Shown here piece after piece: positions 56,083-64,000 of a stretch of DNA of 64,000 nt; within the stretch, counting starts at the first letter, position 1, and each line of letters begins with the position of its first letter. The stretch spans positions 1 to 64,000 of the forward strand of contig DANL01000059.1 in assembly GCA_002499865.1 (NCBI GenBank), in the 5' to 3' direction. A model generated the notes under the pieces. The model had not been told where the DNA came from. It was given only the letters and a program-made list of their open reading frames with translations, and ran no database searches. The translations under genes and the position numbers were made by a program. The DNA is from Euryarchaeota archaeon UBA121 (GTDB taxonomy: Archaea > Thermoplasmatota > Poseidoniia > Poseidoniales > Thalassarchaeaceae).

Positions 56083-57297
56083 ATGCCACTCGACGACGAC
56101 GCAGTTTCTAATTCAGACTGGAGAGGTAGGCTTTCAACTATGGATATTCCTTTGGCAGTATCTACAGATAATGTAACTCTAGATTGCCTCGAGACGCTCA
56201 TCTATGAAGGTCGACTAACATTCGAACAAGGTGTGAAACTGATGATTAATCCAAGTCTAAACTCTGTCACCTCATTGGCTGATATGGTGAAGAAAGCTAG
56301 GTTTCATGATTACGTATTTTTCAATGATAATCTGCATGTAAACTCCACAAATGTATGTGTTTTGGCTTGTAGGTTTTGTGCTTTCAGAAAGGGTCCAAGA
56401 CACCCAGATGCCTATTCATTGGACGTCGATCAGTATCTCGAAAGAGTCAGGCCCTATTCATCTAGAATCGACGAAGTACATACTGTTGGTGGATTACACC
56501 CAACATGGACTGTTGCTGAGTATTGTGAATTGTTCTCAAATCTAAAAGATGAATTTCCACACATTCACATTAAGGCACTAACTGCAGTCGAGATTAAGCA
56601 TCTATCGATCAGGTCATCTCTTTCTTTCTCAGAGACTCTATCTAGGCTTTCTGAGGCAGGTCTTAATTCACTTCCTGGAGGTGGTGCAGAGATTCTAGTA
56701 GACAGTGTCAGGGACCGTATCTGTATGGGCAAGGAATCTTCAGATGAGTATCTAGATATTCATGGGGTGGCTCATTCACTGGGCATTCCGACTAACTGTA
56801 CAATGTTGTTTGGTACCGTTGAATCTGTGGAAGATCGGATTAACCATTTGTTGAGACTTAGAGAGCAACAAGATGCAACATCCGGGTTTCAGTGTTTTGT
56901 CCCTTATCCATTCTTACCTGACAAGACGAGACTGCCTGAAGCACAGCTCGCTACAGGGCAAGAGATAATACGCATGATTTCTGTCTCTAGACTAATGCTA
57001 GACAATATACCTCATATCAAGGCATATAGGATGAATATTGGAGACAAACTCGCCTCCTATGCAATTAACTGTGGCGCTGACGATGTTGACGGAACCGTTG
57101 GCCATGAAGAAATAATGCATGAGGCTGGCAGTAAGACAAGCCTCACCACCAGCTCCGAACAACTGGCCAGAATGGTAATTTCATCAGGCGCTACACCAGT
57201 AAAGAGAAACTCCTCTTACTCACAATTTGAAATAATCAGTCTACCAGAAGAAAACTCATCCCAGGTCCTCCCCGTCATCACAGTCGAGGTTCCCTAA
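56083..57297 (+). CDS. mqnE: aminodeoxyfutalosine synthase MqnE (radical SAM)
   Basis: A 404-residue radical SAM enzyme. The cluster site C92xxxC96xxC99 lies in NVCVLACRFCAF, and VGGLHPTW, ALTAVEI and LPGGGAEI point to MqnE rather than the related MqnC or CofH. It adds adenosyl radical to the chorismate-derived product of MqnA in the futalosine menaquinone route. The mqnA gene follows without a gap, and mqnD is encoded nearby, which supports this assignment. The gene is alone upstream on the plus strand. Confidence 0.9.
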   Translation: MPLDDDAVSNSDWRGRLSTMDIPLAVSTDNVTLDCLETLIYEGRLTFEQGVKLMINPSLNSVTSLADMVKKARFHDYVFFNDNLHVNSTNVCVLACRFCAFRKGPRHPDAYSLDVDQYLERVRPYSSRIDEVHTVGGLHPTWTVAEYCELFSNLKDEFPHIHIKALTAVEIKHLSIRSSLSFSETLSRLSEAGLNSLPGGGAEILVDSVRDRICMGKESSDEYLDIHGVAHSLGIPTNCTMLFGTVESVEDRINHLLRLREQQDATSGFQCFVPYPFLPDKTRLPEAQLATGQEIIRMISVSRLMLDNIPHIKAYRMNIGDKLASYAINCGADDVDGTVGHEEIMHEAGSKTSLTTSSEQLARMVISSGATPVKRNSSYSQFEIISLPEENSSQVLPVITVEVP

Positions 57298-58101
57298 ATG
57301 AGTTGGAAGGACGTAATTGGCAGGGTATCTTTCTCTAACTGTGACCCTATCTTCGACGGCATAAGTCCTGAGTGGAAAATCCTCTCAGCACCACCAGCAT
57401 GGTTAACTGGTCATGTGATGAGAAGGGACTGTATTACTGCCCCCATTCCATCCGCAGATTATGCATCCAACAGTGAAAAACTGATGCTACTTCCAGATAT
57501 TGGTATTGTTAGTAACGGTGAAGTTGGCTCTGTACTACTATTCGGCAACCGTCCTATAGAAAATATGAGGGATATTGCACTACCAACTGACTCATCGACT
57601 TCCAAGGTATTACTAAGTTGGATAATAAAGAATCGTGGTTTAGATCCGAAATTCATTGAGACCGGACCGAACATAAATTCCATGTTGGAAAAATGTGATG
57701 GGGCTCTTCTTATAGGAGATAGAGCGATTTTAGCTTCAATTTCCCATCCAGAACTAGTGAAAATGGATTTAGGAGCTGAATGGACCAGAATCACAGGGCT
57801 ACCAATGGTCTTTGGAGTATTCGTAGCTAGAAGGGACTCCCCAGAGGGAATTTTGAGAGATGCACACTCTGAAATGATCAAACAAGTCAAACTCTTTGAA
57901 AGTGATCAAAAATGGAGATCTTCTGTAATATCCCGTACATCCAAGAAACTCGGATTTCCTGAAGAAAGGGTTGAAGAATATTTTAGGGAGGAGGTTAGGA
58001 ATAGAATGTCTCAAGATGATATCGACGGCCTCTTATTATTTCTAAAAGAGGCATGTGGGATGCTTGAGCCACCAGTCTGGCTTGAACTTCATTCTGAGTA
58101 A
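57298..58101 (+). CDS. mqnA: chorismate dehydratase MqnA
   Basis: A 267-residue periplasmic-binding-fold enzyme that dehydrates chorismate to 3-enolpyruvylbenzoate, the first futalosine-pathway step. Marks are GRVSFSNCDPIF, the PSADYA segment, ALLIGDRAIL, and DLGAEWTRITGLPMVFGVF. It begins immediately after the mqnE stop, so the two are co-translated. Its end overlaps the convergent DOHH-like gene by 13 bases. Confidence 0.92.
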   Translation: MSWKDVIGRVSFSNCDPIFDGISPEWKILSAPPAWLTGHVMRRDCITAPIPSADYASNSEKLMLLPDIGIVSNGEVGSVLLFGNRPIENMRDIALPTDSSTSKVLLSWIIKNRGLDPKFIETGPNINSMLEKCDGALLIGDRAILASISHPELVKMDLGAEWTRITGLPMVFGVFVARRDSPEGILRDAHSEMIKQVKLFESDQKWRSSVISRTSKKLGFPEERVEEYFREEVRNRMSQDDIDGLLLFLKEACGMLEPPVWLELHSE

Positions 58102-58568
58102 TTCAGTTTCCTGCTGGAAACCCATTCTAGTAGGTCTAGTGCTACTTCGCATGACTCTGCAACAACGATATCTTTGTCCTCCTTGAATCTCTCTAGGACG
58201 CCGAGAGCCGTTCTATCGCCTATAGCTCCTAGAGCCTCTGCCGCTTCGTGTCTGACCATGACATCCTCTTCATAATCCTCAAGTCTTTCAATCAAGTAAG
58301 GTACCGCCGTTGAATCCTGCATTTGACCCATTACATATGCTATTTCATGCTTCAAAAGTGCTGATGTCGATGAAAAGGCAGCCGCCAGAGCTTCCACTGA
58401 ATCATTACCGCCAATATTTCTGAGTGCGAATAAGGCCCTCATTCTCTGAAACATCTTCTCTTCTTCATCGCATAAAGTTGCCCTGAGTCTAGAGACGTCA
58501 TTGACAGTGCTTGGTGGAGCAGGATCCACAGAATCAAACTCACTGACCTCAGGCCTCTTCTCATCCAT
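58089..58568 (-). CDS. half-length deoxyhypusine hydroxylase (DOHH)-like HEAT-repeat protein
   Basis: A 159-residue all-helical HEAT-repeat protein with two His-Glu motifs, H74E75 (KHEIAYVMGQMQD) and H107E108 (MVRHEAAEALGAI), exactly 33 residues apart. From memory, eukaryotic DOHH has the same 33-residue spacing twice (His56/89 and 207/240), binding a di-iron site. The N-terminal SVDPAPPS and the end VVAESCEVALDLLEW also match the recalled C-terminal half of DOHH. A homodimer could supply the four HE pairs. DOHH completes hypusine on IF5A, encoded at 7269-7655. It follows mqnD after a 2-base gap. A generic HEAT/PBS-lyase-like protein is the alternative. Confidence 0.72.
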   Translation of the reverse strand: MDEKRPEVSEFDSVDPAPPSTVNDVSRLRATLCDEEEKMFQRMRALFALRNIGGNDSVEALAAAFSSTSALLKHEIAYVMGQMQDSTAVPYLIERLEDYEEDVMVRHEAAEALGAIGDRTALGVLERFKEDKDIVVAESCEVALDLLEWVSSRKLNYSE

Positions 58569-58570
58569 GT

Positions 58571-59428
58571 TTATTCACCCGAACCAACGAAAACAATTGA
58601 ATCTACGTCTAAATCAGTTCTGACCATGCCTATTTCTTGACCCTTTCGAAGGAATAATCGAATAGCTTCCCTCCCGTCATCTCCATAGTCAAGAGTTCTT
58701 TTATTCACATACATGCCGACAAATTCCTCGTTTGTTTCATCATCTATTCCTCTTCCCCATTCCTTAGCAAATTTTAATGCATCCTCAGGGTTTGAGAGTG
58801 AATGCTCAATGCTATTTCTTACATCATCAGTAATTTTCCCACACATTTCTAATCCTAGATCTTTCCTTACCACATTACCTCCCAAAGGTAGAGGCAGACC
58901 TGTTTCTTCATTCCACCATATTCCCAAGTCTAGAACTAGATTAACCCCCTCGTCCTTCCAGGTTAGTTGTCCTTCGTGAATAATGACCCCCACATCATAC
59001 TCCCCACGCTTAACCGATGGCATAATCTCATCAAATGGTACCACCCTGTAGTCAACATCTCCCAGAGCCAACCTTAGTGATAGATACGCGCTAGTCCCAA
59101 CTCCGGGAATTGCGAAAACCTTGCTTTTTGCTTCTTCTATGGTCATTTCTTCTCTCGAAATTATCATCGGCCCATATCCCTCTCCCATCGAAGCGCCGCA
59201 GTTCATCAAATGGTACTTATCAGAAATATCGGGGAATGAGTGTATGCTAACTGCGGAAACTTCGTAATCGCCTTTCATTGCATGCTGGTTCAAAGTCTCA
59301 ATATCCAATAGGACATGTTCGTATCTTCTATTTCCAGTGTCTATTACGCCAGTTGTCATTGCATGGAACATGAATGCGTCATCCGGGTCTGGTGAGTGTC
59401 CAACTCTGTACACAGTCTCATCGCTCAT
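58571..59428 (-). CDS. mqnD: 1,4-dihydroxy-6-naphthoate synthase MqnD
   Basis: A periplasmic-binding-fold enzyme of 285 residues from ATG 59428. It converts cyclic dehypoxanthinylfutalosine to 1,4-dihydroxy-6-naphthoate in menaquinone synthesis. The N-terminal VGHSPDPDDAFMFHAM, the PGVGTSAYLSLRLALG block and the GNVVRKDL segment match the family. The frame extends to 59623, but that would add 65 unlike residues and overlap a divergent gene; ATG 59434 is a near alternative. It is convergent with mqnE-mqnA, so this step is transcribed separately. The DOHH-like gene follows after 2 bases. Confidence 0.9.
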   Translation of the reverse strand: MSDETVYRVGHSPDPDDAFMFHAMTTGVIDTGNRRYEHVLLDIETLNQHAMKGDYEVSAVSIHSFPDISDKYHLMNCGASMGEGYGPMIISREEMTIEEAKSKVFAIPGVGTSAYLSLRLALGDVDYRVVPFDEIMPSVKRGEYDVGVIIHEGQLTWKDEGVNLVLDLGIWWNEETGLPLPLGGNVVRKDLGLEMCGKITDDVRNSIEHSLSNPEDALKFAKEWGRGIDDETNEEFVGMYVNKRTLDYGDDGREAIRLFLRKGQEIGMVRTDLDVDSIVFVGSGE

Positions 59429-59489
59429 GTGCATACGCGTGCAAGACGATTCAAAACTCCTCCGTGTCATAACTCTCTGTAGTAAGAGT

Positions 59490-59497
59490 GAATAATC
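59490..59497 (+). promoter_or_regulatory. TATA-like element of the 65-residue protein gene
   Basis: GAATAATC lies about 24 bases before ATG 59517, with no ribosome binding site, consistent with a leaderless transcript that may also carry priS. Confidence 0.35.
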
Positions 59498-59516
59498 GCT
59501 ACTATGACGAGTAGAC

Positions 59517-59714
59517 ATGCCGGACCCCGACAAGCTATCCACGGCCACAGGCCAGCTTGGTCCTATCTGCTTCGTCACAGGAAAGCCGATTACATTCTCA
59601 GAAGCTATAGTTGTTGATGACAAATATGTGTGTTACGAGGCATACGTGGAATTGATGGGCCAGGGCTCCGCTACTGATTCTCGTGAAGTCCCATCCAAGC
59701 TACCTCTGGAATGA
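59517..59714 (+). CDS. small hypothetical protein (65 residues)
   Basis: An unrecognised small soluble protein with the segment ICFVTGKPITFSEAIVVDDKYVCYEAYVEL. It has a plausible leaderless promoter, is divergent from mqnD, and precedes the primase gene by 37 bases. Two Cys are present but no CxxC pair. Its place explains why the long upstream extension of mqnD is unlikely to be coding. Confidence 0.55.
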   Translation: MPDPDKLSTATGQLGPICFVTGKPITFSEAIVVDDKYVCYEAYVELMGQGSATDSREVPSKLPLE

Positions 59715-59751
59715 TGGGCACCTTCATGAATGACTGTCCCCCCTAGGTAAC

Positions 59752-60924
59752 GTGGCCATCGGTTGGAGTAGGTATGCACTTAGATTTGGGGACTACTATC
59801 GTTCCTTGTCTACCGGTGATTTGTGGACGCCACCAAGGCTACGTTCTAGAGAGTGGATGTTCATACCATGGGGTTCTAAACCCCCTGACAGACATCGAGC
59901 ATTGCCGACTAAAGTTGATTTACTGAAGTATTTACAGACAAGGTCGCCACATTCATGCTTTCATAGTACGGCATATTATAATGACCCTAGCCAAAGAAAA
60001 ATGGTTGAGAAGGGCTGGTTAGGTGCAGATTTAATATTCGATCTTGACGGAGACCACCTTCCCGGTGTTTCTGATAATGACTTCCCAGGAATGATGGAGA
60101 AAATTCAGGAACAGGCATGGAGTCTTTGGTCAGATTTTCTTCATCCGGAGTTCGGATTTAATGAGAGATATGTACAGACAACTTTCTCAGGCCACAGAGG
60201 ATTCCATATTCATGTTAGAGATCCATCTTTGATGCATCTTGACTCAAACGCTAGAAGGGAGCTAGTGAACTATATCACCGGCGTCGGAATTGACGTTCAA
60301 TCTGTAATGTCAGGGCCCAATATTGGATGGTCCGAAAGGATAGATCTGGGATTTGATGATGTAGTTGGAAAACTGGCTGATATATCATCAGGAGAAAACC
60401 CGGTAGAATCCATAAATATGTTACATTCTAGCCTCAAATCAAGGAACTTCTCATGTTCTAAGGAACAGATCAAGAAATTGGCCTCTGAATCCATCGCAGG
60501 GGGACGAATTGATAGATTGAGGGAAGATAATAGTAGGACTGTCTTCACAACCAAGAAACTCAATGAGGCATTTTGGGAATTGGTCAAGGGAGCTCCATTA
60601 GCCGTTGGAGAGACTGATGAAAATGTGACAGTAGATATCAAGAGAGTTATCAGATGGGTGGGTAGCTTACATGGTAAATCAGGTCTGAGAGTTACAGAGT
60701 TCCCACTTTCTAGATTGGAGCCGGGAAGAAGTAACTCATTCGATGCGATGTCCGAGTCGTCTGTTTTTAGTACACAGAATAGCTGCAAAGTAGAATTAAT
60801 TGTTGATGATGTGACAACTAGGATATCAGGTCAGGAAGTCTCAGGATCTTCAGGCGATGTATTCGAAGTTCATGAGTCCATGGCAACTTTCCTGGGGCTC
60901 AAAGGTTGGGCAATCATGCACTAA
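59752..60924 (+). CDS. priS: DNA primase small (catalytic) subunit PriS
   Basis: A 390-residue archaeal/eukaryal primase catalytic subunit that makes primers with PriL. The two metal-binding aspartates are D97 and D99 in LIFDLDGDH, and the following FSGHRGFHIHV motif holds the conserved Ser/His/Arg. The start is GTG 59752 after an AGGT site; no in-frame ATG gives the expected N-terminus. The PriL gene is not in the window. Confidence 0.95.
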   Translation: MAIGWSRYALRFGDYYRSLSTGDLWTPPRLRSREWMFIPWGSKPPDRHRALPTKVDLLKYLQTRSPHSCFHSTAYYNDPSQRKMVEKGWLGADLIFDLDGDHLPGVSDNDFPGMMEKIQEQAWSLWSDFLHPEFGFNERYVQTTFSGHRGFHIHVRDPSLMHLDSNARRELVNYITGVGIDVQSVMSGPNIGWSERIDLGFDDVVGKLADISSGENPVESINMLHSSLKSRNFSCSKEQIKKLASESIAGGRIDRLREDNSRTVFTTKKLNEAFWELVKGAPLAVGETDENVTVDIKRVIRWVGSLHGKSGLRVTEFPLSRLEPGRSNSFDAMSESSVFSTQNSCKVELIVDDVTTRISGQEVSGSSGDVFEVHESMATFLGLKGWAIMH

Positions 60925-60954
60925 TGGGGGTACTTAGGCATACTTAATCACAGA

Positions 60955-61752
60955 ATGTTGAATAGTGTAGAGTCCCGGAAATCAACTGAGACGAGTATGC
61001 CGGACGATGAAGAATCTTTGGTAGGGCCTAATGGAATGCCCTTGCCACCGCCCCCTCCGGGGCTTAATTTACCCCCTCCTCCGCCTATCCCTGTCCCTCT
61101 ACCACCACCCGTCGAGGCAAATGAAAACCCTCAATCTGAAAAAGACCTTGAAGATATCGAAATTCCTTCTGAAGTAGAGTCAAAGAATGACTTTCAAAGC
61201 CACTGGGAGAAGAGGAAATCTGACAGTGACTCCCCGGCAATAGAGAGTAGGGATAGCATGTATGGACACATAGATAGAATTTCATCCGGCCAGGTGGGCT
61301 CCCTGATGGATAGGTTCTCCGATCGATTTGGCTCAGAGCTGGATAGGGAGATCATTGTACTCAGAAAAAAGCAACAGCAAGATCTCCTCGCGATTAAGCC
61401 AACTGTAGAACTAATTTCCTCGCCTGATGATGATTACGAAGAAGAATCAGAAGATCAGAGTAATGATTCTGAAGAGGACTCCGGAGGTTTGTTCCCGCAG
61501 TTCTTCGAAATCGTGAATAATCTGCTTGGCGATATGGATGAGGATTTCATTGATTCCTTTGTCTCCTCAGATGACTTCCCCCTCTTCCAGGAAGTGGGGG
61601 AGGGTCCAAGTGATTGCGATGATGAAACTAAGGCAGAATTTTTCTCTATGATAAATAGAGTACTTGGGGAGCTTCCAGAGGAAAAGATTGGAGACTTTGT
61701 CGCTTCACCAGGTTTTGCAATTTATCAAGAGATGGGCGAGATTTATTCATAA
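60955..61752 (+). CDS. proline-rich acidic protein with tandem C-terminal repeat
   Basis: An unrecognised 265-residue soluble protein. Residues about 25-55 are proline-rich (PLPPPPPG and LPPPPPIPVPLPPP). A charged central region follows. The C-terminus contains two copies of about 33 residues, FFEIVNNLLGDMDEDFI and FFSMINRVLGELPEEKI, each followed by a D-F-x-L/I-Y/F-Q-E pattern, an internal duplication. ATG 60997 is an alternative start. It lies between priS and a membrane protein gene on the same strand. Confidence 0.7.
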   Translation: MLNSVESRKSTETSMPDDEESLVGPNGMPLPPPPPGLNLPPPPPIPVPLPPPVEANENPQSEKDLEDIEIPSEVESKNDFQSHWEKRKSDSDSPAIESRDSMYGHIDRISSGQVGSLMDRFSDRFGSELDREIIVLRKKQQQDLLAIKPTVELISSPDDDYEEESEDQSNDSEEDSGGLFPQFFEIVNNLLGDMDEDFIDSFVSSDDFPLFQEVGEGPSDCDDETKAEFFSMINRVLGELPEEKIGDFVASPGFAIYQEMGEIYS

Positions 61753-61775
61753 AATTAAATTATTGAGGTGCGAAT

Positions 61776-62606
61776 ATGGGGCTATTGGAGAAGGCAGGAA
61801 AGATTTCAGAAGAAGACAAGAAGGAAGAAGTAGTCACAAAACCTACCCCCGTTAAGGCCGAACCTGCGCCTGTATCCACTAAATCAAGACGTTCTAAGAA
61901 GAAGCAAGCCAAAGCCTCAGCTAAGAAGAAGGAGCCTCGGAAGCCTAGGGCACCAAGAGAGAAGAGGCCGAAAGCTCAGCCCAAAGTCATACCTGATGGA
62001 TATGAGGAAGTGGGAAGCGCAAGAGCATCACTAAGACTATTCGTTGATTTCGCCGTCAATTTCGGTTTCATTATTGCAATCTTTGTTGCCTTTGCAATCC
62101 TAGAAACTCCTACTACCTTAGCGCTGATTGTATCTATTTTACTCTCAATATTCAATATGGTTGTAATGCCCATAAGGTTCAGTCGTTCTATGGGCAATGT
62201 AATTTCACGTACTCAATTCATTAATTCCAGGGGAAATAATGCTACTTTCATCTATCACTCTCTCAAGAACACAACTATAGCGTCTTACTTCATATTCCTC
62301 CTTGGCGTATTTTTTGGTATTTCCATGCTCGGAGACAGTTCCGGTATAGAGGGCGGAGATTTCATGAACGCCTTTATTGCAATCTGTCTTTCAACCATAT
62401 TGATACCTCTCATGGACTACATTTTCAGAAGGACTAGAGCAGATTCTCTAGGCTTGTGGGAAGTTGCCTTTGGAGGTATCTGGTTGGTAAAGGCTACCTC
62501 GAATTCGGATTCAGATTCTAAATCAAGATTCATGCAGAGGCTAGAATCAATGGCTGAATATGCAGAGTCTCGTGTTGATCTTGATGACGACTCGGAAAAG
62601 AGTTGA
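61776..62606 (+). CDS. basic-tailed multi-pass membrane protein
   Basis: An unrecognised 276-residue protein: a very basic N-terminal 75 residues rich in Lys, Ala and Pro, then about four hydrophobic helices (residues 88-220) and an acidic tail. The helical part resembles RDD-like membrane proteins in layout, but no motif decides. A GAGGTG ribosome binding site lies 8 bases before ATG 61776. It is convergent with metG, 4 bases apart. Confidence 0.72.
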   Translation: MGLLEKAGKISEEDKKEEVVTKPTPVKAEPAPVSTKSRRSKKKQAKASAKKKEPRKPRAPREKRPKAQPKVIPDGYEEVGSARASLRLFVDFAVNFGFIIAIFVAFAILETPTTLALIVSILLSIFNMVVMPIRFSRSMGNVISRTQFINSRGNNATFIYHSLKNTTIASYFIFLLGVFFGISMLGDSSGIEGGDFMNAFIAICLSTILIPLMDYIFRRTRADSLGLWEVAFGGIWLVKATSNSDSDSKSRFMQRLESMAEYAESRVDLDDDSEKS

Positions 62607-62610
62607 TGGG

Positions 62611-64000
62611 TTACCTAACCCTTGAGCCAGAGCCAATATCACCTTTAGTAGTCAGGATGCTGACATTCCCATCTCCATCATCTGCGGCTAGTAACATTCC
62701 TTCGGATAATACTCCTCTAAGTTTCCTAGGCTCTAAATTAGCTACGAATACAACATTCAATCCTTCTAAATCTGTAGGATCATAATATTCTTTGAGTCCG
62801 GCACAGACAGTCCTAGTTGAATCAGGACCGTCCTGAATTGTTACTACGTACAGCTTATCGGCATTGGGATGTTCTTCAACAGAAATGACTTTTCCAGTCT
62901 TCATCTCGACCTTCATGAAATCTTCAAAATCTATGTAATCAGCTCCTTTCTCATCTTCCTCGATGGGGTCCCCATTAATATCATTGGCCAATGACATTTC
63001 ATGAGTTAGAATTTCATCAAGATCTAGCCTGGTAAAAAGAGGCTCTGGTGATGCCCCGCTCCACTGAAGGTCAAACGAGAAATCTGTCGAACTATCCCAT
63101 AACTGACTGTCCAGGTCTGTTTTCTCTCCGAGCATTTCCCACAACCTCTCTGATTGAAACGGCATGAAAGGCCTTGTACAGATTGCTAATGTTCTACAAA
63201 GCCTCCATGAAAGGGCCAGTCCTGAAAGAGAACCATCCTTATCCTGTGACTCTTCGGATTTTAGATACTTCCATGGTGCACATCTCTGTAACAGTTGATT
63301 ACCAATTTGTGCTATCGACATGATCGATCTCAATGCTTCTTTGAACCTCTGCCTTTCCATTGAATCTATTGCTGAACGTACGAGATCATCGCACTGTGAG
63401 ATAATCTCTGAGTGCTTTTCAATATCATCATATTTCAGTAACGGATTCCCCACGCCGGTTTCCAACCTATTTGTCAGTGTCATAACCCTATGTACAAAGT
63501 TTCCATAGGTTCCGATAAGCTCATTATTCACCCTGTCAACGAATTCTTCCCATCTGAAATCAGTGTCATGGGTTTCTGGCATATTGATGGATAAGTAATA
63601 TCTTAGACAATCCGCATCATATCTCTCCAAGAAGGATGGCAACCATACTGCGTGTTTTCTGCTCTTACTGAATTGGCCTCCCTGCAGCATGAGATATTCA
63701 TTAGATGAAACATTTGTTCCCAGTACTAAATCGCCTTCAAATGCCTCATCGGTTATCTTTCCATTGTTATCAGATGCATTAATCCCCATAATGAGTGCCG
63801 GCCAAATAATTGTATGGAAGGGGATGTTGTCCTTGCCCATGAAGTAAATGTGCTTCGGTGAATCGCCACTAGAGCTCTTCTTCCACCAATTTTCCCATGC
63901 TGAGTCCCCATCAGGGTGATCATTTGCAGTAGCATATCTTTCGGACCAAATTCTTGCACAGGAGTAGTATCCCTGAACTGCCTCAAACCACACATAGATA
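62611..64000 (-). CDS. metG: methionyl-tRNA synthetase, C-terminal part (5' end beyond window)
   Basis: The frame is open to the window edge, so only the C-terminal 463 or so residues are seen. It begins in the catalytic domain at the IYVWFEAVQGY segment and contains the KMSKS-type signature QFSKSRKHAVWL, followed by the anticodon-binding helical domain. The last 110 residues are an EMAP-II-like tRNA-binding OB fold (FMKVEMKTGKVISVEEHPNADKLYV). It charges tRNA-Met. GTG 63993 is an internal codon, not the start. Confidence 0.95.
   Translation of the reverse strand, partial: IYVWFEAVQGYYSCARIWSERYATANDHPDGDSAWENWWKKSSSGDSPKHIYFMGKDNIPFHTIIWPALIMGINASDNNGKITDEAFEGDLVLGTNVSSNEYLMLQGGQFSKSRKHAVWLPSFLERYDADCLRYYLSINMPETHDTDFRWEEFVDRVNNELIGTYGNFVHRVMTLTNRLETGVGNPLLKYDDIEKHSEIISQCDDLVRSAIDSMERQRFKEALRSIMSIAQIGNQLLQRCAPWKYLKSEESQDKDGSLSGLALSWRLCRTLAICTRPFMPFQSERLWEMLGEKTDLDSQLWDSSTDFSFDLQWSGASPEPLFTRLDLDEILTHEMSLANDINGDPIEEDEKGADYIDFEDFMKVEMKTGKVISVEEHPNADKLYVVTIQDGPDSTRTVCAGLKEYYDPTDLEGLNVVFVANLEPRKLRGVLSEGMLLAADDGDGNVSILTTKGDIGSGSRVR

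Noticed and set aside
59429..59623. N-terminal extension of MqnD by 65 residues
   Set aside because: The extension has no match to the family start, and it overlaps a divergent small gene with its own promoter-like element.
1..64000. CRISPR arrays, insertion sequences, prophage or integrase genes
   Set aside because: No spaced direct repeats, transposase, terminal inverted repeats or phage genes were seen; the only large repeat is the coding repeat of the giant gene.

Overview
The window reads as a compact archaeal chromosome segment, most likely from a marine Euryarchaeota/Thermoplasmatota lineage such as Marine Group II (Candidatus Poseidoniales). This is an inference from gene content; no search was run. 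Supporting it are archaeal-type information genes (aIF5A, SRP54, RFC-L with a C-terminal PIP box, exosome Rrp4/Rrp41/Rrp42, SBDS, L37Ae, prefoldin beta, EF-2, TrmY, TiaS, PriS, proteasome alpha), archaeal isoprenoid genes, and a giant Asp-rich surface protein with a PGF-CTERM-like tail together with an archaeosortase. Genes are tightly packed. Four-base ATGA overlaps and short convergent overlaps are common. No gene-free stretch exceeds about 150 bases, and I saw no tRNA, rRNA, CRISPR array or insertion sequence.

Layout. 1-7140: 3' part of a giant calcium-binding-type surface protein. 7269-11992: aIF5A, OPT transporter, DMT transporter, SurE. 11980-13930 (minus): SRP54 then TrmY. 14007-17861: membrane protein, TrkA, TrkH. 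17858-21150 (minus): GlyRS then RFC-L. 21294-26582: very long Lhr-type helicase. 26568-27560 (minus): archaeosortase. 27621-30085: GmhA-like isomerase, GmhB-like phosphatase, TiaS. 30120-33450: two small membrane proteins, a RecA-like ATPase, Dph6-like ligase and PurB. 33550-38977: proteasome alpha, SBDS, exosome, L37Ae, Pcc1, prefoldin run. 38941-41649 (minus): UbiD-family protein, TPR-like protein, Nudix. 41740-45105: S12, S7, EF-2. 45107-47628 (minus): isopentenyl phosphate kinase and an Idi/GGPP synthase fusion. 47711-51730: zinc-ribbon protein, KptA, thiolase, membrane zinc-ribbon protein, CoaBC. 51779-55981: ProRS, membrane protein, split transketolase. 56083-59428: futalosine-pathway genes mqnE, mqnA and mqnD, with a half-length deoxyhypusine-hydroxylase-like HEAT protein. 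59517-64000: small protein, PriS, two unknowns and the 3' part of MetRS.

Three links tie distant genes together. The PGF-CTERM-like protein is a natural substrate for the archaeosortase at 26568-27560. The aIF5A hypusine-site lysine pairs with the DOHH-like HEAT protein at 58089-58568, which is the most surprising gene here because archaea are usually considered to lack deoxyhypusine hydroxylase. EF-2 with its diphthamide histidine pairs with the Dph6-like ligase. Isopentenyl phosphate kinase, the Idi-GGPPS fusion, thiolase and possibly the UbiD protein belong to isoprenoid supply, and mqnE/A/D indicate menaquinone synthesis by the futalosine route. Start choices use both leaderless-type promoters (TATA about 25-28 bases before the start codon) and GAGGTG-type ribosome binding sites inside operons.
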